A stretch of 64,000 nucleotides of DNA from Erysipelotrichaceae bacterium 66202529 (GCA_017161075.1 CP046174.1:4278001-4342000); one strand, 5' to 3'. Counted from the stretch's first letter, positions 50,792-59,635 are shown. Translations and numbers: made by a program. Notes: a model not told the origin generated them from the sequence alone.

Positions 50792-52276
50792 ATGAAAGAA
50801 GTGGCATTTGATAATGACAAGTATTTAAAACTGCAATCCAAGCACATCTTGGAACGTATCAGCAATTTTGACAATAAATTATATCTGGAGTTTGGCGGAA
50901 AGCTGTTTGATGACCACCACGCGGCCAGAGTTCTGCCAGGTTTTCAGCCGGACAGTAAGCTAGAAATGCTCCTTGAGCTGAAAGAGGAAGTGGAAATCGT
51001 CATTGCGGTTTCTGCAAATGATATAGAAAAAAATAAAATACGAAGCGATATGGGAATTACCTACGATGTTGAGGTTCTGCGTCTGATTGATGCGTTCCGC
51101 GATACCGGTTTGTATGTTGGCAGTGTGGTTATCACGCAATATGCAAATCAGACCTCCGCCGATACCTTTAAGGCACATCTGGAGCATCTGGGTGTACACG
51201 TATATCTGCATTACCCGATTGCGGGATATCCGAATAATATACCGCTGATCGTATCGGATGACGGGTATGGTAAAAATGAATATATTGAAACGACAAAGCC
51301 GCTGATCGTTGTGACAGCGCCAGGACCTGGATCCGGTAAAATGGCAACCTGTCTTTCCCAGCTGTATCATGAGCATATGCGCGGAATCAAAGCAGGCTAT
51401 GCAAAATTTGAGACATTTCCAATCTGGAATCTGCCTCTGAAGCATCCGGTCAATCTGGCATATGAAGCTGCCACTGCAGACCTGAATGACATCAATATGA
51501 TTGACCCGTTCCATCTGGAAGCATATGGCGAAACAACCGTTAATTACAATCGTGATGTGGAAATATTCCCTGTATTAAATGCTATGTTTGAAAAAATACT
51601 GGGGACAAGTCCTTATAAATCACCTACCGATATGGGTGTGAATATGGCCGGTTACTGTATTATGAATGATGAAGCCGCAAGACGTGCGAGCAGCGATGAA
51701 ATCATTCGCCGATATTATAAGGCGAAAGTTGATTATAAAAAAGGGCATACGACAGAGGACACCATCAGTAAAATTGAAATTATCATGTCTCAGGCAAATA
51801 TTCAGCCGGATGAAAGAAGTGTAGTAAAGCCGGCGCTGGAAAAATCCGAGGAAACTGATGCTCCTGCTGTAGCGATTGAGCTGCCGGATGGACGTATTGT
51901 CACAGGCAAGACCACCTCCCTTTTGGGAGCAAGCTCTGCAGCCCTGTTAAATGCATTGAAGGAGCTGGGAAATATCAATGATGAAATTCCACTGATTTCC
52001 CCAAATATTATAGAGCCAATTCAAAAGCTGAAGGTAAATTCTCTGGGTAATCATAACCCGAGACTGCATACGGATGAAATTCTTATCGCATTGTCCATCA
52101 GCGCAACGACCAATCCGGTTTCACATCTGGCTTTGCAGCAGCTGGATAAGCTGAAGGACTGTGAAGCACATAGCACCGTGATCCTATCTCAGGTGGATGC
52201 AAATACCTTCCGCAAGCTGAATGTAAATCTGACGTGTGAGGACAGATATCAGACGAAAAAGCTGTATCACAGATAA
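50792..52276 (+). CDS. DUF1846 family protein
   Basis: A 494-residue soluble protein matching DUF1846 over its length: FDNDKYLKLQSKHILERISN at the N terminus, LEFGGKLFDDHHAARVLPGF, VTAPGPGSGKMATCLSQLYH (about residues 180-199, a P-loop-like glycine stretch), and VNMAGYCIMND. The family is widespread in Firmicutes and its function is not established as far as I know. AAAAGGAGTGG sets the start at 50792, not the upstream ATG at 50738, which lies in the promoter. Transcribed alone with its own terminator. Confidence 0.85.
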   Translation: MKEVAFDNDKYLKLQSKHILERISNFDNKLYLEFGGKLFDDHHAARVLPGFQPDSKLEMLLELKEEVEIVIAVSANDIEKNKIRSDMGITYDVEVLRLIDAFRDTGLYVGSVVITQYANQTSADTFKAHLEHLGVHVYLHYPIAGYPNNIPLIVSDDGYGKNEYIETTKPLIVVTAPGPGSGKMATCLSQLYHEHMRGIKAGYAKFETFPIWNLPLKHPVNLAYEAATADLNDINMIDPFHLEAYGETTVNYNRDVEIFPVLNAMFEKILGTSPYKSPTDMGVNMAGYCIMNDEAARRASSDEIIRRYYKAKVDYKKGHTTEDTISKIEIIMSQANIQPDERSVVKPALEKSEETDAPAVAIELPDGRIVTGKTTSLLGASSAALLNALKELGNINDEIPLISPNIIEPIQKLKVNSLGNHNPRLHTDEILIALSISATTNPVSHLALQQLDKLKDCEAHSTVILSQVDANTFRKLNVNLTCEDRYQTKKLYHR

Positions 52277-52298
52277 CATGAATATATACATACCTTAT

Positions 52299-52327
52299 GG
52301 GCAGTCTTAACGGACTGTCTTTTTTTA
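52299..52327 (+). terminator. Terminator of the DUF1846 gene
   Basis: GGCAGTC-TTAAC-GGACTGTC followed by TTTTTTT. Confidence 0.85.
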
Positions 52328-52334
52328 TATTGTA

Positions 52335-52410
52335 TTCACATTGTTATACGGATTTTTTTAAAAAGTGTTCACAGGTGCTTCAAAGAATGTTCACAAAGCA
52401 TAGGTATAAT
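52335..52410 (+). promoter_or_regulatory. Pho-box-like promoter of the arylsulfotransferase gene
   Basis: TTTAAA-N5-TTCACA-N5-TTCAAA-N5-TTCACA-N9-TATAAT: hexamers at 52357, 52368, 52379 and 52390, -10 at 52405-52410. A further in-phase TTCACA lies two periods upstream at 52335. No -35 box. The 11-bp period and the 9-bp gap are the same as in the three sRNA promoters. Confidence 0.72.
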
Positions 52411-52490
52411 AGCCTTGTTGAAAAAGGATTCATGAACAAAGCACAAATCATTTTGATTTTACCCGCAGGCAGTGGGTTTAGGAGGAAATT

Positions 52491-54077
52491 ATGGACAAAA
52501 AGAAAAGAAGTGCCGCTATCCTGGTAATAGCCGCAGTTTCTCTGTGCCTGGCAGCGTGGTTGGCAAAGCCGGAAACAGTGAATACCATCGGTAGTGCCGT
52601 TATAGCCAAAGCAGCCGCAAAAGACATTTATAATGTTGAGAATCAAAGCGCAATACGAAAAACTCTGGATGAACAAATTGCAGAGGATTCCTACAGTGAG
52701 GATGATGCCCTGATGGTATACAATCCATTTGGTACCAATACCCTGTCAATGTATACATATTTCACGACAGCACAGGGCGCAAAGATCAGCTATACGATTC
52801 ACGTAGCGGATGATGATATTACGGATTTCACACGCTCCTTAAACAGCGATTACGAAACAACACATGAATATCAGTTAATCGGTCTTGTCGCAAATCGAAA
52901 GAATACGATAACGCTTCATGTGGAGTACGAGGATGGTACAAGCAGGGATATTGACTATACGTATACCTGCGGTTCTTTAAGGGGTACGGAAGCAGTACAG
53001 CTGGAAAAGGAAGAAGGCAGCAGTAAGGCAGAGGTCAGTGATGGATTATATGTCATTCTTGGTAATGACAGCGATGATGACGACTTTATGTATTACTATG
53101 ACAACAACGGTGTCCTGCGTGGAGAAGTACCAATCGAAGGTTATCGTTCCCATCGGCTGCTGTTTGCGAATGAGTGTATGTATTACAGTATCAGCACAAA
53201 CAAAATGGCAGCGATGAATGCACTTGGTCAGATAACCAATGTCTTTGATCTTGGAAACTATGAGCTGCATCACGATTATGTATTTGATGATAACGGTGAT
53301 ATGCTCATTCTGGCAACGGATACAACAAAGGAAACCGTTGAGGATATGATTGTTCGTCTGAATGTGACAACCGGGGATGTATCTCTTGTCGTTGACATGG
53401 GAAATTTATTTACAGACTATAAAGCCTATGTCTATGATAAGGATAATGATGAGCTGGACTGGACACATCTGAATACCATCCAGTGGATGGGAGATAATGA
53501 AATTCTCGTGAGCAGCCGGGAAACCAGTACAATCGTAAAGATTAAAGATATTTACGATACACCTGAAATTGATTATATGATGGGGGAACAAAGCTTCTGG
53601 GAGGACAGTGCTTATGAAGCACTGCTGCTGGATAAAGCAAACAGCTTTACATCACAAACCGGACAGCATTCCATAACATATGTTGAAGATGCTTCTTTAG
53701 AAGACGGACAGTATTATCTGTATATGTTTAACAATAACTTCGGATATTCCTCTACAAACAAATCGTATGACTGGGGGCAGTTGAATATTCCAACTGAGGT
53801 CAAGGACGAGGATGCAGTCAGTAAGTATTATAAATATCTGGTGGATGAAACAAACGGCACGTATAAGCTGGTGGATGCATTCGATGTTCCGTATTCCGCA
53901 TATGTTTCCAGTGTTCAGAATATAGAAGGCAACACCGTTGTAGATAGTGGACTTGCATTTAAGTTCCAGGAATATGACAGTGACCACAAACTGATCCAAT
54001 CATTTACCATGGAAGGTGAAAAATATATATACCGTGTATATAAATATACATTTGACGGGTTCTACTTTAATAGCTGA
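52491..54077 (+). CDS. Aryl-sulfate sulfotransferase (ASST family)
   Basis: A 528-residue exported protein. An N-terminal signal/anchor (AAILVIAAVSLCLAAWLA, residues 8-25) precedes an Ig-like N-terminal ASST domain (to about residue 165) and a six-bladed propeller-type catalytic part. HRLLFANECMYYSIST, GNYELHHDYVFDDNGDMLILA and DWTHLNTIQWMGDNEILVSS provide the histidines of the ASST active site. ASSTs move sulfate from phenolic sulfates to other phenols without PAPS. GGAGGAAATT sets the start. Its promoter has Pho-box-like repeats instead of a -35. Confidence 0.85.
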   Translation: MDKKKRSAAILVIAAVSLCLAAWLAKPETVNTIGSAVIAKAAAKDIYNVENQSAIRKTLDEQIAEDSYSEDDALMVYNPFGTNTLSMYTYFTTAQGAKISYTIHVADDDITDFTRSLNSDYETTHEYQLIGLVANRKNTITLHVEYEDGTSRDIDYTYTCGSLRGTEAVQLEKEEGSSKAEVSDGLYVILGNDSDDDDFMYYYDNNGVLRGEVPIEGYRSHRLLFANECMYYSISTNKMAAMNALGQITNVFDLGNYELHHDYVFDDNGDMLILATDTTKETVEDMIVRLNVTTGDVSLVVDMGNLFTDYKAYVYDKDNDELDWTHLNTIQWMGDNEILVSSRETSTIVKIKDIYDTPEIDYMMGEQSFWEDSAYEALLLDKANSFTSQTGQHSITYVEDASLEDGQYYLYMFNNNFGYSSTNKSYDWGQLNIPTEVKDEDAVSKYYKYLVDETNGTYKLVDAFDVPYSAYVSSVQNIEGNTVVDSGLAFKFQEYDSDHKLIQSFTMEGEKYIYRVYKYTFDGFYFNS

Positions 54078-54084
54078 TTCGTTA

Positions 54085-54112
54085 AGGATACAGGCCGCTG
54101 TATCCTTTTTTT
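54085..54112 (+). terminator. Terminator of the arylsulfotransferase gene
   Basis: AGGATACAG-GC-CGCTGTATCCT followed by a run of T; the loop is short. Confidence 0.85.
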
Positions 54113-54191
54113 ATCCCTTAACAGGCAAGGTATTTGCATTTTCCGGTTTACTTCGCTATGATAATAAAAAAAGATAGGAGATATAAAATTT

Positions 54192-54551
54192 ATGCGTATG
54201 TTATTTATAGAATATCCACCCTGCTCCACATGCAAAAAGGCAAAGAAGTATCTGCAGGAGGCAGGTATGGATTTGCAAACGCGTCATATCGTAGAGGAAA
54301 CGCCAACGGTTGAGGAGCTTCGCACATGGGTAAAGCAAAGCGGACTGGAGTTAAAGAAATTTTTTAATACATCCGGAAATCTTTACAAGGAGCTGAAGCT
54401 GAAGGATCGTTTAAAGGATATGAGTGAGGAGGAACAGCTCCATTTATTAAGCAGGAATGGGATGCTGATCAAGCGTCCGCTGTTGATTTGTGAAAAAGGA
54501 GTAGCTGTAGGTTTTAAGGAAGATAATTATAAAAATTTATGTTCAGAATAA
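54192..54551 (+). CDS. ArsC/Spx-family protein (YusI-like)
   Basis: A 119-residue thioredoxin-fold protein of the ArsC/Spx family. YPPCSTCKKAKKYL holds a CxxC pair (residues about 10-13), FFNTSGNLYKELKLKD the ArsC-like 'NTSG..YR' block and RNGMLIKRPLL the conserved RP. Spx-type members contact RNA polymerase and ArsC-type ones reduce arsenate; this short form is closest to the YusI/YfgD-like group of unknown role. Followed 43 bases later by a DtxR-like regulator, probably in one transcript. Confidence 0.82.
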   Translation: MRMLFIEYPPCSTCKKAKKYLQEAGMDLQTRHIVEETPTVEELRTWVKQSGLELKKFFNTSGNLYKELKLKDRLKDMSEEEQLHLLSRNGMLIKRPLLICEKGVAVGFKEDNYKNLCSE

Positions 54552-54594
54552 GAATTATGTGTTATATTGAATAAAAGGCATTGAGGTGATAAAG

Positions 54595-54957
54595 GTGATA
54601 TTAGGTGAATCATTGGAGGATTATCTGGAAACACTGCTGATCCTGGATAATGAAAACGGGAAGATTCGCTGTGTGGATGTAGCAAAGAAAATGGACGTAT
54701 CCAAGCCGAGTGTAAACAAGGCTATGAATGTTTTAAAGGAAAAAGGACTTGTACAGCAGGAAACCTATGGAGATATTCATTTTACTCCTGAGGGCAGAGA
54801 GCTTGCAGTTAAGGTTTATCAGCGTCATACAACAATACGATCCTTCCTTGAGGATGTACTTGGTGTTGCGCCGGAAACCGCGGAAGAGGAAGCCTGTCAC
54901 ATTGAGCATGTGATTAGTGAGGACACGTTTCAGAAAATTAAAAATTTCAAAAGATAG
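54595..54957 (+). CDS. DtxR/MntR-family metal-dependent regulator
   Basis: A 120-residue regulator. The winged helix (SLEDYLETLLILDNENGKIR, then CVDVAKKMDVSKPSVNKAMN) and the metal/dimer helix region (GRELAVKVYQRHTTIRSFLE, then DVLGVAPETAEEEACHIEHV) fit MntR/IdeR. The EACxxEH pattern contributes the metal ligands. It has no SH3 domain, as in MntR. There is no ATG: a GTG at 54595 lies 7 bases after GAGGTG and is preferred to the GTG at 54586, which overlaps that ribosome site. It should sense Mn or Fe; targets unknown. Confidence 0.82.
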   Translation: MILGESLEDYLETLLILDNENGKIRCVDVAKKMDVSKPSVNKAMNVLKEKGLVQQETYGDIHFTPEGRELAVKVYQRHTTIRSFLEDVLGVAPETAEEEACHIEHVISEDTFQKIKNFKR

Positions 54958-54986
54958 CGCTTTTTTTCAGAAATGCGCTTTTTTTT
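54957..54986 (+). terminator. Terminator after the DtxR-like gene
   Basis: AGCGC, a T-rich loop, GCGCTTTTTTTT. The stem is short but the T run is long. Confidence 0.5.
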
Positions 54987-55028
54987 GTTGCATATTTTTG
55001 GAAAACGGAATAGAATAGTAAAGGATAT

Positions 55029-55105
55029 CGGGATGTAGCACAGCTTGGTAGTGCGCTTGCTTCGGGAGCAAGAGGTCGCAGGTTCAAATCCTGTCATTCC
55101 GACCA
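55029..55105 (+). tRNA. tRNA-Pro (anticodon CGG)
   Basis: A 77-nt cloverleaf with encoded CCA. Acceptor CGGGATG/CATTCCG (one G-U), D stem GCAC/GTGC, anticodon stem CTTGC/GCAAG with loop TTCGGGA (anticodon CGG), T stem GCAGG/CCTGT with loop TTCAAAT. Discriminator base A. Confidence 0.95.
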
Positions 55106-55115
55106 TTTGTAAATT

Positions 55116-55138
55116 AGCCTTTAAATAAAGGCTTTTTT
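55116..55138 (+). terminator. Terminator of the tRNA-Pro gene
   Basis: AGCCTTTA-AA-TAAAGGCT followed by TTTTT, 10 bases after the CCA. Confidence 0.8.
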
Positions 55139-55197
55139 ATATTATATAGTATGGCATTGTTTTGGCATAAATATATTCCTTGATTTTATGTTCGTTT

Positions 55198-55545
55198 ATG
55201 GCACGCAATATTGTGCCGCAAATAAATAATAAAACAGGAAAGCGGATGTATTATGGATCATATTCAGATGAAAAAGGTAATCGCATTCTATATAAGAAAT
55301 GAGAGTTTTCCTGTAAAAGAGAAGCATAAAAAGCTAAAATGGTATTTAGAGACGAAATCAGCAATAGATTATCTTATATAACGTTTTCCAATATTGTAAA
55401 GGAATATCTTTCTAAAACAGCCAAAGAAATAAAAGAATCATCCTCAGCCGATGTTGTCTGTATTTCAATAATACATATATATTCCTCACCATGTTCATTT
55501 ATACACAAAAAGCATCACAGATATTTTATATTGCATATTAAATGA
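55198..55545 (+). pseudogene. Frameshifted remnant of a tyrosine integrase
   Basis: Just downstream of tRNA-Pro, three plus-strand frames in succession read like the start of a phage-type integrase. The first begins MARNIVPQINNKTGKRMYYG and continues SYSDEKGNRILYKK (55198-55302), as in AP2-like arm-binding domains. The second contains KEKHKKLKWYLETKSA. The third, SYITFSNIVKEYLSKTAKEI followed by KESS, fits the SAM-like core-binding domain. The catalytic domain is gone. tRNA 3' ends are classic integration sites. No second copy of the tRNA end was found within the window. Confidence 0.6.
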
Positions 55546-55653
55546 TAAATAAAAAGTGATAGCTAAGTTTTTATAGTTATCACCTTTAACTTATTGACCA
55601 TACCTTACCTTGTTGGTTTTGATGAAACAGGAACTTTTTCATTTGGAAACAGA

Positions 55654-56271
55654 CTATAAAATCCTGGAAAATGCCAGAATCAGAAACAGTACACCACTTA
55701 GCCAGGAAAGCCTGCACTCCTTCAGTGACAGCATTCTGCTCCCCAGAAATGACCCACAAAGGATTGCCAGTATCCCGATACAAAAGCTGATAATCAAAAC
55801 AGGCAACGGCTGTATAATGCTGATTCCCAATGCAAATCCACTCGCAAGAGAATCGATAGATAATGCAATAGCCAGATACAGTGCCTCCTTCAGTGACAGC
55901 AGCTTACTGTGATCCGCATCCGCCTTTGTCTCATCCAGATATATATCCAGAACAAACGATATGCCGCTGTATTCAAAACTGAGCTTTTTGCGCTTATATG
56001 TCCCAAGAAAAGATTTGATCGTTCCCTGGAAGAGAGAGCTGATTCCAATCATAAAGAAAATTACAAAGGAAATCATACGGCAGATATACGGTGGTATAAA
56101 CTGCTGAATAAACGCAGCAGTGTACAATGACAATGACAGAAACAGCACACCGATGGATGATATGAGTATAGCGGATTTCCACGGTATGCGGATATGTTCC
56201 CCGCCATAAGCAAGAGAGGCCAGAAAGCTGTCCAGACTCAGAGCAATGACAAGTAAAAAGGCATTCCACAT
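55654..56271 (-). CDS. ytaF: YtaF/MntP-like membrane protein
   Basis: A 205-residue protein with six predicted helices in two halves, each with the repeated acidic motif: LVIALSLDSFLASLAYG (about residues 6-22) and YLAIALSIDSLASGFALG (about residues 132-149). The paired 'ALSxDS..(A/S)' motifs define MntP and its sporulation-associated paralogue YtaF; the length and Tyr-rich hydrophilic middle loop favour YtaF. GAGGAG precedes the ATG at 56271; the frame continues to 56346 without a ribosome site. Metal export is plausible but not shown. Confidence 0.82.
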   Translation of the reverse strand: MWNAFLLVIALSLDSFLASLAYGGEHIRIPWKSAILISSIGVLFLSLSLYTAAFIQQFIPPYICRMISFVIFFMIGISSLFQGTIKSFLGTYKRKKLSFEYSGISFVLDIYLDETKADADHSKLLSLKEALYLAIALSIDSLASGFALGISIIQPLPVLIISFCIGILAILCGSFLGSRMLSLKECRLSWLSGVLFLILAFSRIL

Positions 56272-56620
56272 GCTTATCAGACTCCTCTTTACTATCCTAT
56301 TGAAAAGTGCTGTTTGTGTGACGAACGTTTTCTCTGAAAAGAACACTCATAGTCTGATAAAAGCCGACAATTAGAAAAACAAATCGCTTTAAAATGAAAA
56401 AAACAAATCACTCAGCGATTGCTATGATGCCATGGATAAGAAAATAGAAGCATACTGATATACGATAAAACATAACCGCAAAGCATGCTTCAGTATCCTT
56501 ATGCTTATGTATCTATAAAAAGCGATCAGACTCCGGCATCTGCTTATACAGTCAACATACCTACGAGACAGTCACAGCGAAAAAGCTTCATATTTATCTG
56601 TGCGGCTATCGTTGTTAACC
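56272..56620. other. Intergenic stretch without recognisable gene
   Basis: About 350 bases between two minus-strand genes. It has a short direct repeat (AAACAAATCRCT at about 56379 and 56402) and nothing else I can support. Confidence 0.35.
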
Positions 56621-57181
56621 CTATCCAGCTGCCTTCTGCTTAGGTTTTTTACGTAGCTTTAATTCAATGCCCCGCTGCATAGCTGTTTCCTGTAATAAGG
56701 CTGCAGCCCGCACAGCTTTTTCTTTCATTCCTTCAAAGCTTTCCTCAGATAAAATCTTTATAACATGCCTTAAATCCTCAATCTCCAACAGATTTACCGC
56801 CAGTAAATACAAGGTTTTCCTTCTTCCGTCATTATATTCAGACAACAGCTTTTGTAAAATTTCTATTTTCTCTTTCTGCTGTGCATGATAGACCTCTGCT
56901 CCGCATTCCTTCATACGAGCAAAATCCTGCATACGGTGCCGGTGTGTGATAAAAGAATCATATAAATCAGCTTCGGCATAGCGTTTACATGGAAACTTTG
57001 TACATTCATAGCAATAGGTCACCACTGCTTCCTGTTCCATAGCACACCTTGCAATCGAACAGGACTGATTTCCTGGCCCTCCTCCACATCCGGGGCAATA
57101 CCCAGAAAGCTGCATGCTGCACAACCCGCAATTCAGACCACATAAGGAAAACAGCTGATCCTCTCTTTCAAAGCCCTTCAT
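56621..57181 (-). CDS. DUF3795 cysteine-rich protein
   Basis: A 186-residue protein with the DUF3795 cysteine array: SLCGLNCGLCSMQL, GYCPGCGGG, SCSIARCAMEQ and YCYECTKFPCKRY within the first 80 residues, a likely zinc- or Fe-S-binding module. A helical basic C terminus ends LRKKPKQKAAG. The family is common in anaerobes and uncharacterised. GAGGAGGATGG places the start at 57181; the frame continues to 57265 with an unrelated-looking extension and no ribosome site. Confidence 0.8.
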   Translation of the reverse strand: MKGFEREDQLFSLCGLNCGLCSMQLSGYCPGCGGGPGNQSCSIARCAMEQEAVVTYCYECTKFPCKRYAEADLYDSFITHRHRMQDFARMKECGAEVYHAQQKEKIEILQKLLSEYNDGRRKTLYLLAVNLLEIEDLRHVIKILSEESFEGMKEKAVRAAALLQETAMQRGIELKLRKKPKQKAAG

Positions 57182-57390
57182 ACAACCATCCTCCTCATGC
57201 AGGCACCTCTGCCTTATGCATAATCCGTTCCTGCATTGTGTCATGCTGAAACTGTCTTCATTCAAAAGCTCTATCTGATTCTATTCTATCATCGAAATTG
57301 CAGAGCGTCATCCGTTTTTATTGGTATTACAGCTAAACACCATTTTCATAAGCCAGCCTGTGTAATATAAATAATCGCCAGCTTATATAA

Positions 57391-57438
57391 AAACAGGAGA
57401 ACGTATGGTAGCTTAAACCATAGCATTACTCCTGCTGT
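57391..57438 (-). terminator. Terminator of the AT-hook protein gene
   Basis: Minus strand: ACAGCAGGAG, CTATGG, loop, CCATA, CTCCTGT, then TTTTAT. A second inverted repeat CTGTAAACA/TGTTTACAG (57472-57502) overlaps the gene's stop. Confidence 0.65.
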
Positions 57439-57496
57439 TAATCTGATAGCCGTGTCGAACCCTGTAAACAGAAGACTCACTGTTGAACACTCTTGT

Positions 57497-58183
57497 TTAC
57501 AGCTCTGTAATATTACCTTTCTTATCTGCCAGAATCACACTCATATTCAGGCTGTTTTTTACTGCTTTCGGAATTTCGTTCCACTGTCTGCGATAGGAAA
57601 CAGAGTCGTTAAATGCAATACTGTAATGTGTATCCGTATCCTCGATATGCTTTAAAACCTCACTCAGCTTTACAGGCAATGTCTGTTTTCTTCCACGCTT
57701 GATACCCTGTACATTGATCACCCAGCGCTGGCTCTCGTTGTGTGCTTCAATGAAATCCTTATTCTCAATATATTCCCAGCCATGCTCTCCCAGCCAGGAT
57801 TTGATAAGATTGCATAAATCCTCTGTATTTCTCTTCATTTTTGCTTTTCTGGCTGCCAGCTTTTCCTCTTCACTCTTTGCCGGTCTGCCTCGTTTCTTAT
57901 TTGGGAACATGCGTTCTCTTTCCTCCAGCTGTTCCACATAGAAACGCACGGTAAGATGTGAACCAAATCCCGTATTTCCCTTCGGTCTTCTTAAAATTTC
58001 ATCACCTTCCAGCATCAGCTTATAAATTGCCTGACAGCAGGTCGGCATGGTCGCATGATTCGGACTCACTTGTGCATGCAGCTCCTTGGAATTTACTTCT
58101 ATAAATGCCTTGCCTTCCTTTTGTGCAGTCAGCTTCATGTTTTCAATAACTTCCAAGTAATCTTTAATTCCTGGGCCTTTCAT
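57497..58183 (-). CDS. Unknown protein with AT-hook-like motif
   Basis: A 228-residue soluble basic protein that I do not recognise. The N-terminal third (GIKDYLEVIENMKLTAQKEG, LMLEGDEILRRPKGNTGFGS) could be a small DNA-binding fold. A basic linker PNKKRGRPAKSEEEK (about residues 94-108) holds an AT-hook core (RGRP). The C-terminal part (WVINVQGIKRGRKQTLPVKL) contains a second GRK stretch. A DNA-binding or chromosome-structuring role is inferred. It is divergent from the HNH-nuclease gene with 128 bases between the two starts. Confidence 0.55.
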   Translation of the reverse strand: MKGPGIKDYLEVIENMKLTAQKEGKAFIEVNSKELHAQVSPNHATMPTCCQAIYKLMLEGDEILRRPKGNTGFGSHLTVRFYVEQLEERERMFPNKKRGRPAKSEEEKLAARKAKMKRNTEDLCNLIKSWLGEHGWEYIENKDFIEAHNESQRWVINVQGIKRGRKQTLPVKLSEVLKHIEDTDTHYSIAFNDSVSYRRQWNEIPKAVKNSLNMSVILADKKGNITEL

Positions 58184-58311
58184 TCTTTAACACTCTCCTT
58201 TTATTGCTTACATTGTAAATGTTTTGATTTGTCGAATACTATCACAATTTGACCAGTTAGAAAATTTTTTCAAAAAATATGTGTATAATAGAGATAGGAA
58301 GTGGTGAAGAC

Positions 58312-59358
58312 ATGAGAAAAATGCTGTTTAAGAAAATTCTGAGCATTCTGGACGCCATCGAGCTGCAGGGTGTAAGCTTACACGATGCCCCTCTACGGGT
58401 ATACGAAGAAATTGCAGGCGAGTATTATGCCATGAAGCTCAGTGAAATCAGAGATTTGATTAGCTTTCTGAATGAAAAGAAAATGTTGAAAATTACACCG
58501 CGGGGGATCGACCTGAACCCTGCGGCAACGATCTATGCCAAAAGCAATCAGAATTCCGGTGTGGAAGCCCTGTCTATTTTTGAAAGCTTTATCAAAGATC
58601 CTCAGATTTTCAGATACTATCATGAGCAGTTGCGGACAAATCCGTTTCGTGACAAGCAATATGTCCTGGAATATATTGACAGAGAAAGCCTTCAGCTCAT
58701 GCTGCAGACAACTCTGTTTGAGGTCGTGGAGGAGAAGCTGCGCTTCCATCCGCGGCTGTTGAAAGGGATCTCGGATATCCTGCAGGAATACAGTGATGAA
58801 AGAACACCTTTGGTTTCAATCACCTTAACTGCTCTGTATACCTCCAGTATCGTTGCTCATGAAGATATGCGTATTGATTACAAAAATACAAGCTACAGTA
58901 TGATTGACTATCGTTATAAGGATATCATACGCGGCATCATTCCGAGAAAAGGGATACCTCATGACCGTGACGAAACCAAAGCACTGCAGGTTTTTTATAA
59001 GGATACACTGTTTCATGAATTTGATCACTGCTGTCCGATCTGCGGTATCAATATTCCGCATATGCTCATTGCATCACACATAAAGCCGTTTCGTGACTGT
59101 GCCCACATTTATGAGGCAATCGATCATGATAACGGATTGCTGCTGTGCAGGAATCATGATTATCTTTTTGATCAGGGGTATTTCACCTTTGATGACAAGG
59201 GTTTCATCATATTCAGTGAAGAGCTTCTAAATAAAAAGGATCTGGACAGTGCCTATAGTCTCCATAAGAACTACAGACTTGCAGATTGCTACCTGAGCGA
59301 AAACCGCAAAAAATTTCTGGCTTATCACCGTGAATTTATTTTTCGCAGAAGCAGGTAA
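58312..59358 (+). CDS. HNH endonuclease with unknown N-terminal domain
   Basis: A 348-residue protein. The C-terminal part holds an HNH module: HCCPICGINIPHMLIASHIK (about residues 242-261; CxxC and the first His), PFRDC, then DNGLLLCRNHDYLFDQGYF (about residues 275-293; N and second His). This is the HNH_2-type domain found in restriction-like nucleases. Residues 1-220 are alpha-helical and match nothing I know; they may recognise DNA or a partner. No methyltransferase adjoins. GGAAGTGGTGAAG precedes the ATG at 58312. TATAAT at about 58287 is the -10. Confidence 0.75.
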   Translation: MRKMLFKKILSILDAIELQGVSLHDAPLRVYEEIAGEYYAMKLSEIRDLISFLNEKKMLKITPRGIDLNPAATIYAKSNQNSGVEALSIFESFIKDPQIFRYYHEQLRTNPFRDKQYVLEYIDRESLQLMLQTTLFEVVEEKLRFHPRLLKGISDILQEYSDERTPLVSITLTALYTSSIVAHEDMRIDYKNTSYSMIDYRYKDIIRGIIPRKGIPHDRDETKALQVFYKDTLFHEFDHCCPICGINIPHMLIASHIKPFRDCAHIYEAIDHDNGLLLCRNHDYLFDQGYFTFDDKGFIIFSEELLNKKDLDSAYSLHKNYRLADCYLSENRKKFLAYHREFIFRRSR

Positions 59359-59552
59359 GATATCCATTCCTTATTATAAAGATAAAATATAAATTAAATA
59401 TTAACAGAACATAAAAAAGTATGTGAAATTATCGAAAAATGTGTACATTTATAAAATGAATAACTGATAAGTATATCTTGTGAAGATGCTGTATGGTTCC
59501 TTCAAATGCTGATCGTATACGAAATTTCTGTACAAGTAGTCTTTATGTTTTC

Positions 59553-59590
59553 AGGAAGCAAATGCAAAGAGAAGCTGCTTGCTTCCTTTT
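59553..59590 (+). terminator. Terminator in the region after the HNH gene
   Basis: AGGAAGCAA, 17-base loop, TTGCTTCCT and a T-rich run. It lies 195 bases past the HNH stop, so it may end that mRNA or a short transcript starting nearer. Confidence 0.65.
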
Positions 59591-59635
59591 TCTTTTCTTT
59601 GTATGAATATCCCAACCTACAGAAAGGCACAACAA

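Noticed and set aside
59501..59590. Possible fifth Pho-box-like sRNA (TTCAAA-N9-TATACG followed by a terminator)
   Set aside because: The upstream in-phase hexamers (TGTATG, TGTGAA) do not fit, the -10 is poor and no hairpin starts at the expected +1.
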